Source of the DNA: Dictyobacter arantiisoli
GTDB lineage: Bacteria; Chloroflexota; Ktedonobacteria; Ktedonobacterales; Ktedonobacteraceae
Length of the DNA stretch: 50,963 bases
NCBI RefSeq assembly: GCF_008326305.1
Contig: NZ_BIXY01000052.1
Location: forward strand, 1 to 50,963
Reading direction: 5' to 3'
The position numbers and the translations under genes are program-made. A model generated the notes under the pieces. It saw nothing but the letters and a program-made list of their open reading frames with translations. It was not told the origin of the DNA and did no database searches. Positions within the stretch are counted from its first letter, which is position 1. Every line of letters begins with the position of its first letter. Of this stretch, positions 42,874 through 50,921 are shown piece after piece.

Positions 42874-44445
42874 ATGTCCATGTTTCCTCAAGGGGATCGA
42901 GCAAACGATCCCCGGCAGCATCAAACGCCGATAGTACTTCGGCTATTGGCTGTGCTGCTGATTGCAGTATCTATGGTCGCATCGATAGGGATCATTTCCG
43001 CGCATGGCATAGGCCAGGCCCATGCGGACACAACCTGGACGCCCATCTGGAGTGATGACTTCACCGGGGCAGCTGGTACAGGAGTCAATACGTCCAATTG
43101 GAAATATGATATCGGCACCGGTTGGGGCACGGGAGAGATCGAGACGATGTCGAGCAGTACAGCGAATGTGCAGCAAGACGGAAATAGTCATTTAAAGATC
43201 ACGGCTCTCCGCGATGCAAACGGGAATTGGACCTCCGGGCGTATCGAAACACAACGTGCTGATTTTGCAGCCCCCGTTGGTGGACAATTAGAGGTCAGCG
43301 CTACTATCCAGCAACCCAATGTTTCTGGTGCAGCCGCGGCTGGCTACTGGCCTGCCTTCTGGATGCTTGGTTCGCAATACAGAGTAGATCAGAACTGGCC
43401 CAATGATGGTGAAATTGACACAATGGAGGATATCAACGGACTCAGTTCTGTGTTTGGCACACTCCACTGTGGCGTCAATCCAGGAGGTCCCTGTAACGAA
43501 ACCACGGGAATTGGCAGTGGGCAACACGCCTGCCCCGGCTGCCAGACCGGCATTCATACCTATTCAGTAATTGTGGATAGAAGCGTGTCACCTGAACAGA
43601 TTCGCTGGTATCTCGATGGTGCCAACTACTTTACGGTCAATGCCAGCCAGGTTCCCGCAGCAACCTGGAGCGCTGCGGTAGATCACAGCTTCTTTATCAT
43701 TCTGGATCTGGCAATGGGAGGCGGCTTCCCTAACGCTTTTGGTGGTGGTCCAACCGCTGCAACCCAATCGGGAGCCTCTATGATTGTCGATAACGTACAG
43801 GTCTACACTTCGGGCGGTTCTACTGGAGGAACCACTCCAACACCGACTCCACCGACTCCAACCCCTACCTCAACGAGTGGGAGTGGGAGTGGTTTTAGTC
43901 AGGGAGCCAGCAGTACCGGTACAAATCAGGCTCAACTCTGGTTCCAGCCGAGTGGTTGGGCCGCCGGATATGTCATCCTGCACTACACGGTAGCCGGTGG
44001 CAATCAACAAAACCTGAACATGACCTATAACACGGGTGACTCACGCTGGGAGTATACGATTGGAGGTCTGGCAACAGGTAATGTCATCTCCTACTCATTT
44101 ACCTATCAACAAAGTGGCTTACAATATGACACAGGACCCTATAGCTATACCTTTGGAGCCACAACTCCAAATGGAAGTTTTAGTCAGGGAGTCAATAATT
44201 CAGGTGCCAGCCAGGCACAATTCTGGTTCCAGCCAGGCGGTTGGACCGCCGGATATGTCATTCTGCACTACACGGTAGCCGGTGGCAATCAACAAAACCT
44301 GAACATGACCTATAACACGGGTGACTCACGCTGGGAATATACGGCAGGAGGCATAAGTGCAGGCAATGCTGTCACCTACTCTTTTACCTACCAACAAAAT
44401 GGACTTCAATATGACACAAGTTCATACTCATGGACGCATCCATAG
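42874..44445 (+). CDS. Secreted GH16 beta-1,3-glucanase with tandem CBM56-like repeats
   Basis: A 523-residue protein; the ATG at 42874 has an AAAGGAG site, unlike the earlier in-frame ATG at 42688. Residues about 21-51 are a signal peptide (VLRLLAVLLIAVSMVASIG ... AHA). Residues about 55-310 are a GH16 domain with the catalytic EIDTME pattern (Glu180, Asp182, Glu185), the beta-bulge form found in laminarinases. A Thr/Pro linker (TPTPTPPTPTPTST) follows. The C-terminus has two roughly 90-residue repeats (AQLWFQPSGWAAGYVILHYT and the like) that resemble CBM56, a beta-1,3-glucan binder. It should attack fungal or plant beta-glucan outside the cell. A LacI regulator lies upstream. Confidence 0.92.
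   Translation: MSMFPQGDRANDPRQHQTPIVLRLLAVLLIAVSMVASIGIISAHGIGQAHADTTWTPIWSDDFTGAAGTGVNTSNWKYDIGTGWGTGEIETMSSSTANVQQDGNSHLKITALRDANGNWTSGRIETQRADFAAPVGGQLEVSATIQQPNVSGAAAAGYWPAFWMLGSQYRVDQNWPNDGEIDTMEDINGLSSVFGTLHCGVNPGGPCNETTGIGSGQHACPGCQTGIHTYSVIVDRSVSPEQIRWYLDGANYFTVNASQVPAATWSAAVDHSFFIILDLAMGGGFPNAFGGGPTAATQSGASMIVDNVQVYTSGGSTGGTTPTPTPPTPTPTSTSGSGSGFSQGASSTGTNQAQLWFQPSGWAAGYVILHYTVAGGNQQNLNMTYNTGDSRWEYTIGGLATGNVISYSFTYQQSGLQYDTGPYSYTFGATTPNGSFSQGVNNSGASQAQFWFQPGGWTAGYVILHYTVAGGNQQNLNMTYNTGDSRWEYTAGGISAGNAVTYSFTYQQNGLQYDTSSYSWTHP
43890..44440 (+). repeat. Tandem 285-bp repeat encoding two carbohydrate-binding domains
   Basis: Two in-frame units with a period of 285 bases. From 43963 and from 44248 about 95 bases are identical but for a few third-position changes, while the ends of the units differ more. 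This points to recent duplication or gene conversion of the core. Confidence 0.85.
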
Positions 44446-44542
44446 GATATTCTCTACAGATATGATGCATTCTCACAGCACGGCAAGAAGGACTGTTTGA
44501 ACCCTTCTTTGACCGCGGATACCAGATACAGGAGCGAAAAGG

Positions 44543-44574
44543 GAGCTAAGTGACGCATTGCTTTTACTTAGCTC
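44543..44574. terminator. Hairpin between converging GH16 and hydrolase genes
   Basis: GAGCTAAGT (44543-44551) pairs with ACTTAGCTC (44566-44574), a perfect 9-bp stem with a 14-base loop. It lies about 100 bases after the GH16 stop. No T-run. Confidence 0.45.
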
Positions 44575-44659
44575 TCACAGGAGTTACAATTGACACGCTT
44601 TCAACAGAAAAACAGCGTAACAGGACAAGAATATCCAGAGAGAGTGGAGATGACGAGCC

Positions 44660-45466
44660 TTAGAGCTTCATCTGCTCTCGTACCTGCCTCACCATCTGTT
44701 GAATTACCTCAACAATCAATTCAGGTTCATCTTCGTTGATGAGATGTCCACTCTTACTGGCGATGATGTGTCGGCTCTGAGAAGAAAGTTGCGTTAATTC
44801 GCGCTGCATCTGTCGCCATATCTGTTCCATTTCCTCGATTAATCCAGGAGGATAGTTCGCCGGGTCTCGAACTGAGCGTCCTCGGCTGATGACCGCCAAT
44901 GGCAAATCGTCCAGGTTTTGACAGGTGCGCAGCAGTGTACTGTTGGCAAGGTTGTCGATCTTTTCTTCATTCTGGTTGGGATTTACCCAACGAACCTCCC
45001 AGATATGACGCAAATGAGCGAGATGGGGCAATTTATTTGGCTGTGGAGGAATGACAGTCAGATAGCGGTCTCGCTGGTCTTCATGCGATGCATCAATCAG
45101 GACGAGAGCCGCAACCTCTTTGGGATACTGCTCGCGATAGAGCCGTACCACTTCTCCCCCCATTGAGTGACCAGCAAGTACATAGGGAGCAGAGATATCA
45201 GCCTTTTGCAACAAGGCATGCAGGTCCAGCACGATATCTTGGATGGTTCTTGGCGTTGGTGCAGGGTCACTCTGTCCCAACCCGGCCCGATCGTACCAGA
45301 CGACGCGCGTAAACGTGGCAATCTGTCTGGCAATAGCGTCGTACGTACTTGCGGTACCTCCCAAACCCATTTCTAGCACGACGGCTGGTGCGCCAACTCC
45401 CCTGGTTTTCATAGCGAGCCGACGACCACCAATAGCCACCAGTGTCAGTTGATTCTTTTCTTCCAT
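44660..45466 (-). CDS. Alpha/beta-hydrolase
   Basis: A 268-residue alpha/beta-hydrolase. The nucleophile elbow is AGHSMGG near residue 103; an oxyanion-hole region LEMGLGGTAST and RVVWYDRAGLGQSD precede it; the acid probably lies in the IDASHEDQRD or DDLPLAV region, and the catalytic His is in SGHLINEDEPE near residue 243. The start at 45466 has an AAGGAGA site, better than the frame's first ATG seven codons earlier. No signal peptide. Substrate unknown: esterase, lactonase and haloperoxidase-like enzymes share this pattern. It runs opposite to the GH16 gene. Confidence 0.88.
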   Translation of the reverse strand: MEEKNQLTLVAIGGRRLAMKTRGVGAPAVVLEMGLGGTASTYDAIARQIATFTRVVWYDRAGLGQSDPAPTPRTIQDIVLDLHALLQKADISAPYVLAGHSMGGEVVRLYREQYPKEVAALVLIDASHEDQRDRYLTVIPPQPNKLPHLAHLRHIWEVRWVNPNQNEEKIDNLANSTLLRTCQNLDDLPLAVISRGRSVRDPANYPPGLIEEMEQIWRQMQRELTQLSSQSRHIIASKSGHLINEDEPELIVEVIQQMVRQVREQMKL

Positions 45467-45916
45467 ATGTTGTCTCCTTCCCCTCAAAATGGCTGTATCT
45501 TATTCCTTTTTGTTTTCGACCAGACAAGCAAAATTATTACTACTCCTGATGGCATTAGAATGACTCTCGCCTGCCCCTATACAGCGACTTGTATTCAGCA
45601 ATCACTGTAACAGAAAGTTCAGAGAATTTGATCCTGGTCAGGTATTTCGTCGATGCAGTCACATCTATGCTTGCTATATTGGACTTGCCTGAAGCTGACG
45701 CCTCAATCTCACGGTTCAGATGACTTTACTTCGCGCTTCTGTGGTGTAAATGATTGTAATAAAGAGGTCCATTGGAGATGAAAAAGCTTGACAGCATCCG
45801 TCTTCCGATCTATTATAGATTCAATGAGTCTGGAATAGAAAGGAGAGAGGAATGAAGTATTCACAGGCGAACATGTACAGGTAAACTATTACGAAGCAAG
45901 GAAGGATACATCGGAT
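45467..45916. other. Divergent promoter zone of hydrolase and methyltransferase genes
   Basis: No gene supported. The plus-strand promoter is at 45788-45816. No strong minus-strand promoter for the hydrolase was seen. Confidence 0.5.
45788..45816 (+). promoter_or_regulatory. Sigma-70 promoter of the methyltransferase gene
   Basis: TTGACA (45788-45793), 17 bases, TATTAT (45811-45816). The gene start lies 100 bases on. Consensus at 11 of 12 positions. Confidence 0.7.
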
Positions 45917-46819
45917 ATGAATCATGGGAGTACCCATCGACACACAGCAGATCAAGACGATCCGCACAACCACAAGCATACGGGGACGTCAGCGTTTCTG
46001 AATCTCTCCGACCGTTTCTTTGCGCCACTCGATAGACAAATTGTCGCGTGGCTCCAGCTTGCACCGGGTAGCCGAGTGCTGGATGCCGGGTGTGGTGGCG
46101 GCGGCATGACCCGGCTACTGGCCCAGGCGGTCCGGTCAGGTGGTGAAGTGGTCGGGCTGGATGCCAACCCTCAATTGATCGAGGGGGACCGGAGTCAAGT
46201 AAAAGATACAGACGTGGCCGGACAGATACAATTTCAGGAGGGCGATGTGTTACATCTGCCGTTCGAGGATGGCACGTTTGATCTCGTCTGGTGTAGCCGC
46301 GTTGTTCACGGTCTGAGCGATCAAGTTGCTGGAGTACGCGAACTCGCACGAGTAGTACGACCTGGCGGGCGCGTAGTGCTGCGCGAGGGCGGGCTGCCCC
46401 TGCAATTCCTCCCCTCTGACGTGGGCCTGGGTGATCCAGGCCTGGAAGGACGGCTAAGGGTTGCACACGCGCAGCGGTTCGCCAACTGGCGCAGTTCGCT
46501 GCCGAACGGGGTTGCCTACCCCTACGGCTGGAGCCACATGTTGCGTGAAGTCGGGTTGAACTCCGTTATGCCCAAGAGTTTTTTGCACGAGTTCGCTTCA
46601 CCCCTTGAAGCGTCTCAAAAGGACTATTTAGAGGCCCAGTTGAGCGGCTACCTTCGCGCTCCAGGGCATGAGCAGCGGCTTTCGACCCGGGATATCTCTA
46701 CCCTCGAACAGTTGCTCGATCCAGCTAGCCCACAGTATGTTTTCGCCCGCGATGACTTGCATGGTATTGTGGTCCAAACCATTTATGTAGGCTCTCTCTC
46801 GGACGGAAACCATGTGTGA
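45917..46819 (+). CDS. SAM-dependent methyltransferase with His-rich head
   Basis: A 300-residue class I methyltransferase. Motif I is VLDAGCGGGGMTRLL near residue 55; the SAM ribose acid is in VVGLDANPQLI; motif II reads GTFDLVWCSRVVHGLSD and motif III LARVVRPGGRVVLREGG. It resembles the UbiE-like group. The N-terminus (MNHGSTHRHTADQDDPHNHKH) has six histidines in 21 residues and may bind metal, which is unusual for the family. A strong promoter lies 100 bases upstream and an AAGGAAGGA stretch 12 bases before the start. The substrate cannot be told. Confidence 0.9.
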   Translation: MNHGSTHRHTADQDDPHNHKHTGTSAFLNLSDRFFAPLDRQIVAWLQLAPGSRVLDAGCGGGGMTRLLAQAVRSGGEVVGLDANPQLIEGDRSQVKDTDVAGQIQFQEGDVLHLPFEDGTFDLVWCSRVVHGLSDQVAGVRELARVVRPGGRVVLREGGLPLQFLPSDVGLGDPGLEGRLRVAHAQRFANWRSSLPNGVAYPYGWSHMLREVGLNSVMPKSFLHEFASPLEASQKDYLEAQLSGYLRAPGHEQRLSTRDISTLEQLLDPASPQYVFARDDLHGIVVQTIYVGSLSDGNHV

Positions 46820-47095
46820 GCTGTTTCTTGCAAGACAATGACACGATGGGTATGATGCAAATCCCACAAGTATCCTGGTGAGTAAACTATTCTGGAGAGC
46901 CTTGGCGCATGGAAAGCGTGCCGGGCCTGGGTTCGGGAAAGGGCGGCGGGTCAACGTGATAACCACAGATGATGTGGATAACATGCTGCCCCGCCGTCTC
47001 CTTCATCTTTCTCGTCAAAATCTTCCTCTTAACCGGCTTATCAAGGCAGTTGAGTGCTTAACGTTGTATTTTTCAAAGGATACCATGCAGCACGC

Positions 47096-48610
47096 TTATA
47101 TCTCGGCTCCAATGCCATAAAATTGAACATCTTCCCGGAAGCCGCCCTGCCCCTCACCAATGGAGGCATATTCCTCCACAAATTCGATAGAGCGCAAGTA
47201 TTTAACCATTTTATAGCCAAGCTCGGTCTCAAGACGCAGACGCAAGGGAGCCCCATGCTCAAGTGGAAGTGGCTCTCCATTCATGGCATAGGCAAGAATC
47301 GTCTGGGGATGGGTCGCTAATTCCAGAGAAATCACTTCATAGAAGGGAGCATGATGACTCTCTTCCGGCCCCTTGGGATAAGCTTGCATGCCTTCTTGAT
47401 AGGAGGTAAAGACAACATATTTCGCCGTTGGCAACACTCCACATAATTTCATGATCTCGCTGAGCGGCACACCTGTCCACTCGCCCACACCACTCCAACC
47501 CTGGATGCAGTTATGTTTGGTGATCTGTGAGTGCCGGGGCAGCTTCTGAAGATCGTCCAATGAGAGCTGGAGAGCATTGGCAACCAGACCGTGTACTTCC
47601 AGCCGCCAATCCACAAAATCATTATGGGCCAGTGCTTGAAACTCTTCAGTGACCGGCGGACGACCATTGACCCAGAAGTACGTCGTAATAGCTGACTTTG
47701 TATACTGTTGCCTGGATTTCAAGCGCTGCAGGAGCATCCTGCGCACTGGATCCACAATCGCTCCCAGTACGTGCTGGATCTGACGCTTCCGCCGCAATGA
47801 ATACCAGGAAGCCCAGGCATAGAGCACGCCCACAAGGAGCAGCGCACCAATAGCAATCGTCAGAGCCAGCGGAAAACTTCCCTGCTCATTGCCAAGCACA
47901 ATGTTGCGGATGTTATCGCTAAAATGCACAATCACAACCAGCGAGACATGCACAATCACAAAGAGCAGGTACGCAACCAGGCAGAGAAAATGGATGCTGC
48001 GTGCCCCTTGCTTGCCACCCAGCATTTTGCTATACCAGGGGAAACGGGCCTCGATGGCGGGCGACATGGCAGCTCCGGTCAAAATAGTGAGAGGCGCCAG
48101 CAGAAAGATCACGCCCGCATAGGCCAGTTGTTGCAGTGGATCATAGGGCTGAAAATCACTGACCGGTGGTATATGGAAGGTAATATAGGTCAGAAAAGTC
48201 TCCCAGGCCCGTGGGATAATAGACCAGGAAGTGGGGATTAAACGTGTCCATTCGCCAGTTGCGAAAAGCAATACCACATAGACCAGGCCATTCAATATCC
48301 AGAAGAGGATCGAGAAGAAGTGCCAGTGTCGGCCAAGGCCAAGGTTTTCTTTTCCCGGCAACGCCAGGAGAGGAGATACCGACACCTCTTCATCCATAGA
48401 GGTCCATAACTTGCCCTGTGCTGGCTTTTTACGGGTAAATTTGAGCCAGTTACTCTCTGGCTTACAGCCGTCGTTCCAATATAAGCGCGGATGAGCGGCC
48501 AGGATTTGAATACCACTGCGTATTAAGAAGCCAAGAAACAACAGGTTTATGAAATGAGTGAGTCGTAACCATAAGGGGAATCCAAGAGAGGCTATAACCA
48601 TCATATACAT
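47096..48610 (-). CDS. Cytochrome b561-like membrane domain fused to sulfite-oxidase-type Moco domain
   Basis: A 504-residue fusion. Residues about 8-290 hold at least five hydrophobic segments with His residues in FWILNGLVYVVLLF, HFLCLVAYLLFVIVHVSLV and related helices, like a b-type cytochrome or YedZ-like subunit. Residues about 310-490 are the molybdopterin domain of the sulfite oxidase family: LEVHGLVANALQLSLDDLQ, then TKHNCIQGWSGVGEW with the Cys that binds molybdenum, and PLRLRLETELGYKMVKYLRS. In most bacteria (MsrPQ) these are two proteins; here one chain could pass electrons directly. No Tat signal, so the Moco half may face the cytoplasm or be moved by the membrane part. A GGGAG site precedes the start. 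Confidence 0.88.
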   Translation of the reverse strand: MYMMVIASLGFPLWLRLTHFINLLFLGFLIRSGIQILAAHPRLYWNDGCKPESNWLKFTRKKPAQGKLWTSMDEEVSVSPLLALPGKENLGLGRHWHFFSILFWILNGLVYVVLLFATGEWTRLIPTSWSIIPRAWETFLTYITFHIPPVSDFQPYDPLQQLAYAGVIFLLAPLTILTGAAMSPAIEARFPWYSKMLGGKQGARSIHFLCLVAYLLFVIVHVSLVVIVHFSDNIRNIVLGNEQGSFPLALTIAIGALLLVGVLYAWASWYSLRRKRQIQHVLGAIVDPVRRMLLQRLKSRQQYTKSAITTYFWVNGRPPVTEEFQALAHNDFVDWRLEVHGLVANALQLSLDDLQKLPRHSQITKHNCIQGWSGVGEWTGVPLSEIMKLCGVLPTAKYVVFTSYQEGMQAYPKGPEESHHAPFYEVISLELATHPQTILAYAMNGEPLPLEHGAPLRLRLETELGYKMVKYLRSIEFVEEYASIGEGQGGFREDVQFYGIGAEI

Positions 48611-49007
48611 AGCAACTTACTCCCAGGCTAAATATTTCGTGTTCGAAATCCCGGTCGCGTCGCAACACAGGAAATCCATCTGTGACAGGCACGAGGAAAT
48701 AAAGGGGATAGTTTCAAAGAAAATTTTTACATAATTATATAATTAAAACAGGATGCTCTTTTAGATGCTAAAGAAATTTAACATTCTATTTGCAATTAAA
48801 AGCATAAAATAAAGGTTACAGGTGCTATGGCAACTCATAATAATAAGACCACGACCTCATCGAGGCATAGCGAAAAAACAATTCTTAGCCTGATGCGGAC
48901 GTTTCTTCATGAAGAAGATCTCCCCATCAGGCTATATGAAAATATTACCGATAGTTAGAGTTGATCAGAGGAGTTCTTAAAGCAAGCTAAGGAAGAGCCT
49001 ATGATCT
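48611..49007. other. AT-rich intergenic stretch with a long hairpin and a doubtful small frame
   Basis: A 43-codon frame (48826-48957; starts MATHNNKTTTSS, ends LPIRLYENITDS) has only a weak AGGT site. It contains the hairpin at 48887-48933, so it may be chance. The left part is AT-rich and should hold the promoter of the cytochrome b561-Moco gene. Confidence 0.4.
48887..48933. terminator. Hairpin with nested palindrome
   Basis: AGCCTGATG (48887-48895) pairs with CATCAGGCT (48925-48933). Pairing continues inward with one mismatch (GGA/TCC), and the loop holds the palindrome CTTCATGAAG. It could end the minus-strand dehydrogenase transcript from the right; no T-run is obvious. Confidence 0.4.
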
Positions 49008-49820
49008 TCATTCAGCACTACTCAAGAGATCATACAAAAGACTTGAAATGGGTGTGGGTGACGCTACCTGCTGCGCTGTCTTTTTGAAGAGACCAACATC
49101 CTTCAGCGGTATCTTACTCTGGCCGAAAAGCGTAGCTTTCTCGGCGATCCTCTTGCCATAGCTCCGATAGATGGGAGCATTAAACAACGTGCTTGTCAGC
49201 ATGTCGATCACTGCCTTGGGATCGACTCCGTTTTTCTCTGCCATCAAGAGGGCTTCGCGCATAGAGTATCCAGCCGAACTAATCAGGAAGTTTCCAATCA
49301 GCTTGACAAGCGTTGCCGCGCCAACCTCTTCGCCAAAATCGAAGATGCCCTGTCCCCCCATCGCCTGAAGGAGCGGTTGGACTCGTTCTTTGGCTTCCCG
49401 TGGACCCGCACAAGGAATCCAGAGCTGGTGGGCGACAGCTGCCTCAGGTACGCCAAAGATGGGAGCCTCGATATAGACACAACCATGTTGAGCATGGATT
49501 GCCGCCAGCTTCTTTGCCGTTTCCGGCAACACCGTACTCAGCGAAAGATGGATACCACCTGGTCCCAGACGCTCTAAAAAGCCGTCGCTCATAACGACGC
49601 TTTCCAGTGCCGCATCATCCCATACAATGGTTGCGACAATCCTCCCACTCGTCACCACATCAGCGGGCTGGTTCGCCAGATGCGCTCCCCGGGCAAGCAG
49701 TGATTCCGCTTTGCTCGCCGTGCGATTATACACCCGAAGAGGATACCCGGCAGCGAGGAGATTGGTAGCCATCGGCAGACCCAGCTGGCCGAGTCCGATA
49801 AATCCGATCATTTCACTCAT
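49008..49820 (-). CDS. NAD(P)-dependent beta-hydroxyacid dehydrogenase family protein
   Basis: A 270-residue protein of the 3-hydroxyisobutyrate dehydrogenase/GLYR family. The nucleotide-binding loop is IGFIGLGQLGLPMATNL at the N-terminus; RVYNRTASK suggests NADP preference. The substrate loop reads YIEAPIFGVPEAA, where family members have DAPVSGG; that change could alter specificity. The catalytic Lys is in TLVKLIGNFLISS. The start at 49820 has an AAGGAGT site; the frame's earlier ATG lies in the operator zone. It follows a MerR regulator gene, with a 36-bp palindrome between them. Imine reductases share this fold, so the real substrate is open. Confidence 0.9.
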   Translation of the reverse strand: MSEMIGFIGLGQLGLPMATNLLAAGYPLRVYNRTASKAESLLARGAHLANQPADVVTSGRIVATIVWDDAALESVVMSDGFLERLGPGGIHLSLSTVLPETAKKLAAIHAQHGCVYIEAPIFGVPEAAVAHQLWIPCAGPREAKERVQPLLQAMGGQGIFDFGEEVGAATLVKLIGNFLISSAGYSMREALLMAEKNGVDPKAVIDMLTSTLFNAPIYRSYGKRIAEKATLFGQSKIPLKDVGLFKKTAQQVASPTPISSLLYDLLSSAE

Positions 49821-49847
49821 GTCTATTACTCCTTTTGAATGAGTTGA

Positions 49848-49883
49848 TATCCAAAACATAACGTTAACGTTATGTTTTGGATA
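49848..49883. promoter_or_regulatory. Perfect 36-bp palindrome before the dehydrogenase gene (MerR operator)
   Basis: Positions 49848-49883 read the same on both strands, centred on ACGTTAACGT. The core, with flanking ATGTT, recurs at 50296-50317 before the MerR gene. It lies 28 bases before the dehydrogenase ATG. The symmetry and repeated core fit a MerR-family operator. Confidence 0.75.
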
Positions 49884-49897
49884 AAAAAAGACTGGCG

Positions 49898-50281
49898 TTA
49901 TTCTCTTTCCTCAAGCCAGCGCTCGAAGCGTTCGATATGGAACTGAACATCAGCACGAAATTGCTGGAGCGCACCGATCTTCTGGTCCACCTCAGCGAGA
50001 TGCTGACGCAGGATAGCAAGGACTTTCTGTTTTGGTTGTATTCCACTGGGATCAATGAAATAGAGGTCGATGACGTCGTGTATCTCATCCAGGCTGAGTC
50101 CAAGCTTCTTCAACTGGTCAATTTTCTGCAGCCGGGCAAGCGTCTCCTCTGTATAATAATGCTGACCGTGGCCTTCACGCTCACCTGGAGGGATCAGACC
50201 AATGCTCTCGTAGTAGCGAACGGTACGCGGAGTTACCCCGGCTCGTTCCGTCAAATCACCTATGCGCATGCGGTCATCCAT
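49898..50281 (-). CDS. MerR-family transcriptional regulator
   Basis: A 127-residue regulator. The N-terminal winged helix is textbook MerR: MRIGDLTERAGVTPRTVRYY, ESIGLIPPGER and a YTEETLARLQKI helix with KKLGLSLDEI. A coiled dimer helix follows (LAILRQHLAEVDQKIGALQQ). No conserved Cys for metals is present, and the effector region is short, so the signal is unknown; small organic or redox signals are plausible. An AGAGGTGAG site precedes the ATG at 50281. It lies directly upstream of the dehydrogenase gene on the same strand and shares an operator core with it. Confidence 0.93.
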   Translation of the reverse strand: MDDRMRIGDLTERAGVTPRTVRYYESIGLIPPGEREGHGQHYYTEETLARLQKIDQLKKLGLSLDEIHDVIDLYFIDPSGIQPKQKVLAILRQHLAEVDQKIGALQQFRADVQFHIERFERWLEERE

Positions 50282-50295
50282 CGCTCACCTCTTCC

Positions 50296-50349
50296 AATGT
50301 TACGTTAACGTCATGTTGATAGGATACCATCTAAGCGTAGTATTGTCAA
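50296..50349 (-). promoter_or_regulatory. merR-family promoter with downstream operator copy
   Basis: On the minus strand TTGACA (50344-50349), 17 bases and TATCCT (50321-50326). Just downstream, 50296-50317 carries the ACGTTAACGT core with AATGTT and CATGTT flanks, matching the palindrome at 49848-49883. A protein bound here would sit at the start of transcription and repress its own gene. Confidence 0.7.
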
Positions 50350-50435
50350 GGCGGGCATGGAGCCATCAGACTGAGAGCACGGAAGTCCAGGCCGTTTTGT
50401 AGCAAAATTCAACACCTTACCTTTAACACATCCTC

Positions 50436-50921
50436 ATGCTTCGGTTTCAGATGCAAATGATGGAACAAGCAAACATTCATATTGAGCGTCGACCCGGCAC
50501 TGTCGATCTTCTGCGTAGTTATAAAGTATATATTAATGGTCAGCGAGTGGGAAAACTCCGAGAAAGTGAACAATTTGTAGTACCAGTTCAACCAGGCGAT
50601 CATGAGATTGTTTTGAAAGTAGATTGGGCCTCCAGCCATCCCGTTACCATTCATTCAGTACAGCGCCTTCCTGGGCGAGCTTACGTGGAGCAGCGTAGGT
50701 GCGTGCCGAGGTCGCAACCCTCGTACCGAAACCTCGCCCCAACGCTCTCTGTCAAATCCCCACTCCGTTTTTGGGGTACGAATGAGCCTACGGGAGAGCC
50801 TATCGTACGAATTACGGGAAAGCGCACCTCGGTTGCGACCCTGTCTGTTACCCACATATTTCTATTCAAGTGTGAGTTCAGAAGCCAGGTGAATTCCTTC
50901 TACAAGCGTTTGGATGTATAG
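50436..50921 (+). CDS. Small PEGA-like protein gene, apparently interrupted
   Basis: The frame gives 161 residues, but only the first 75 look like a protein: IHIERRPGTVDLLRSYKVYI, NGQRVGKLRESEQFVVPVQP and GDHEIVLKVDW, a beta-rich PEGA-like domain. After about 50655 the sequence turns basic and irregular and lies over a 10-bp inverted repeat (50710-50719 with 50831-50840), as if a small element had entered the gene. Several ATGs (50436, 50451, 50457, 50460) are possible and none has a good ribosome site. Function unknown. Confidence 0.4.
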   Translation: MLRFQMQMMEQANIHIERRPGTVDLLRSYKVYINGQRVGKLRESEQFVVPVQPGDHEIVLKVDWASSHPVTIHSVQRLPGRAYVEQRRCVPRSQPSYRNLAPTLSVKSPLRFWGTNEPTGEPIVRITGKRTSVATLSVTHIFLFKCEFRSQVNSFYKRLDV

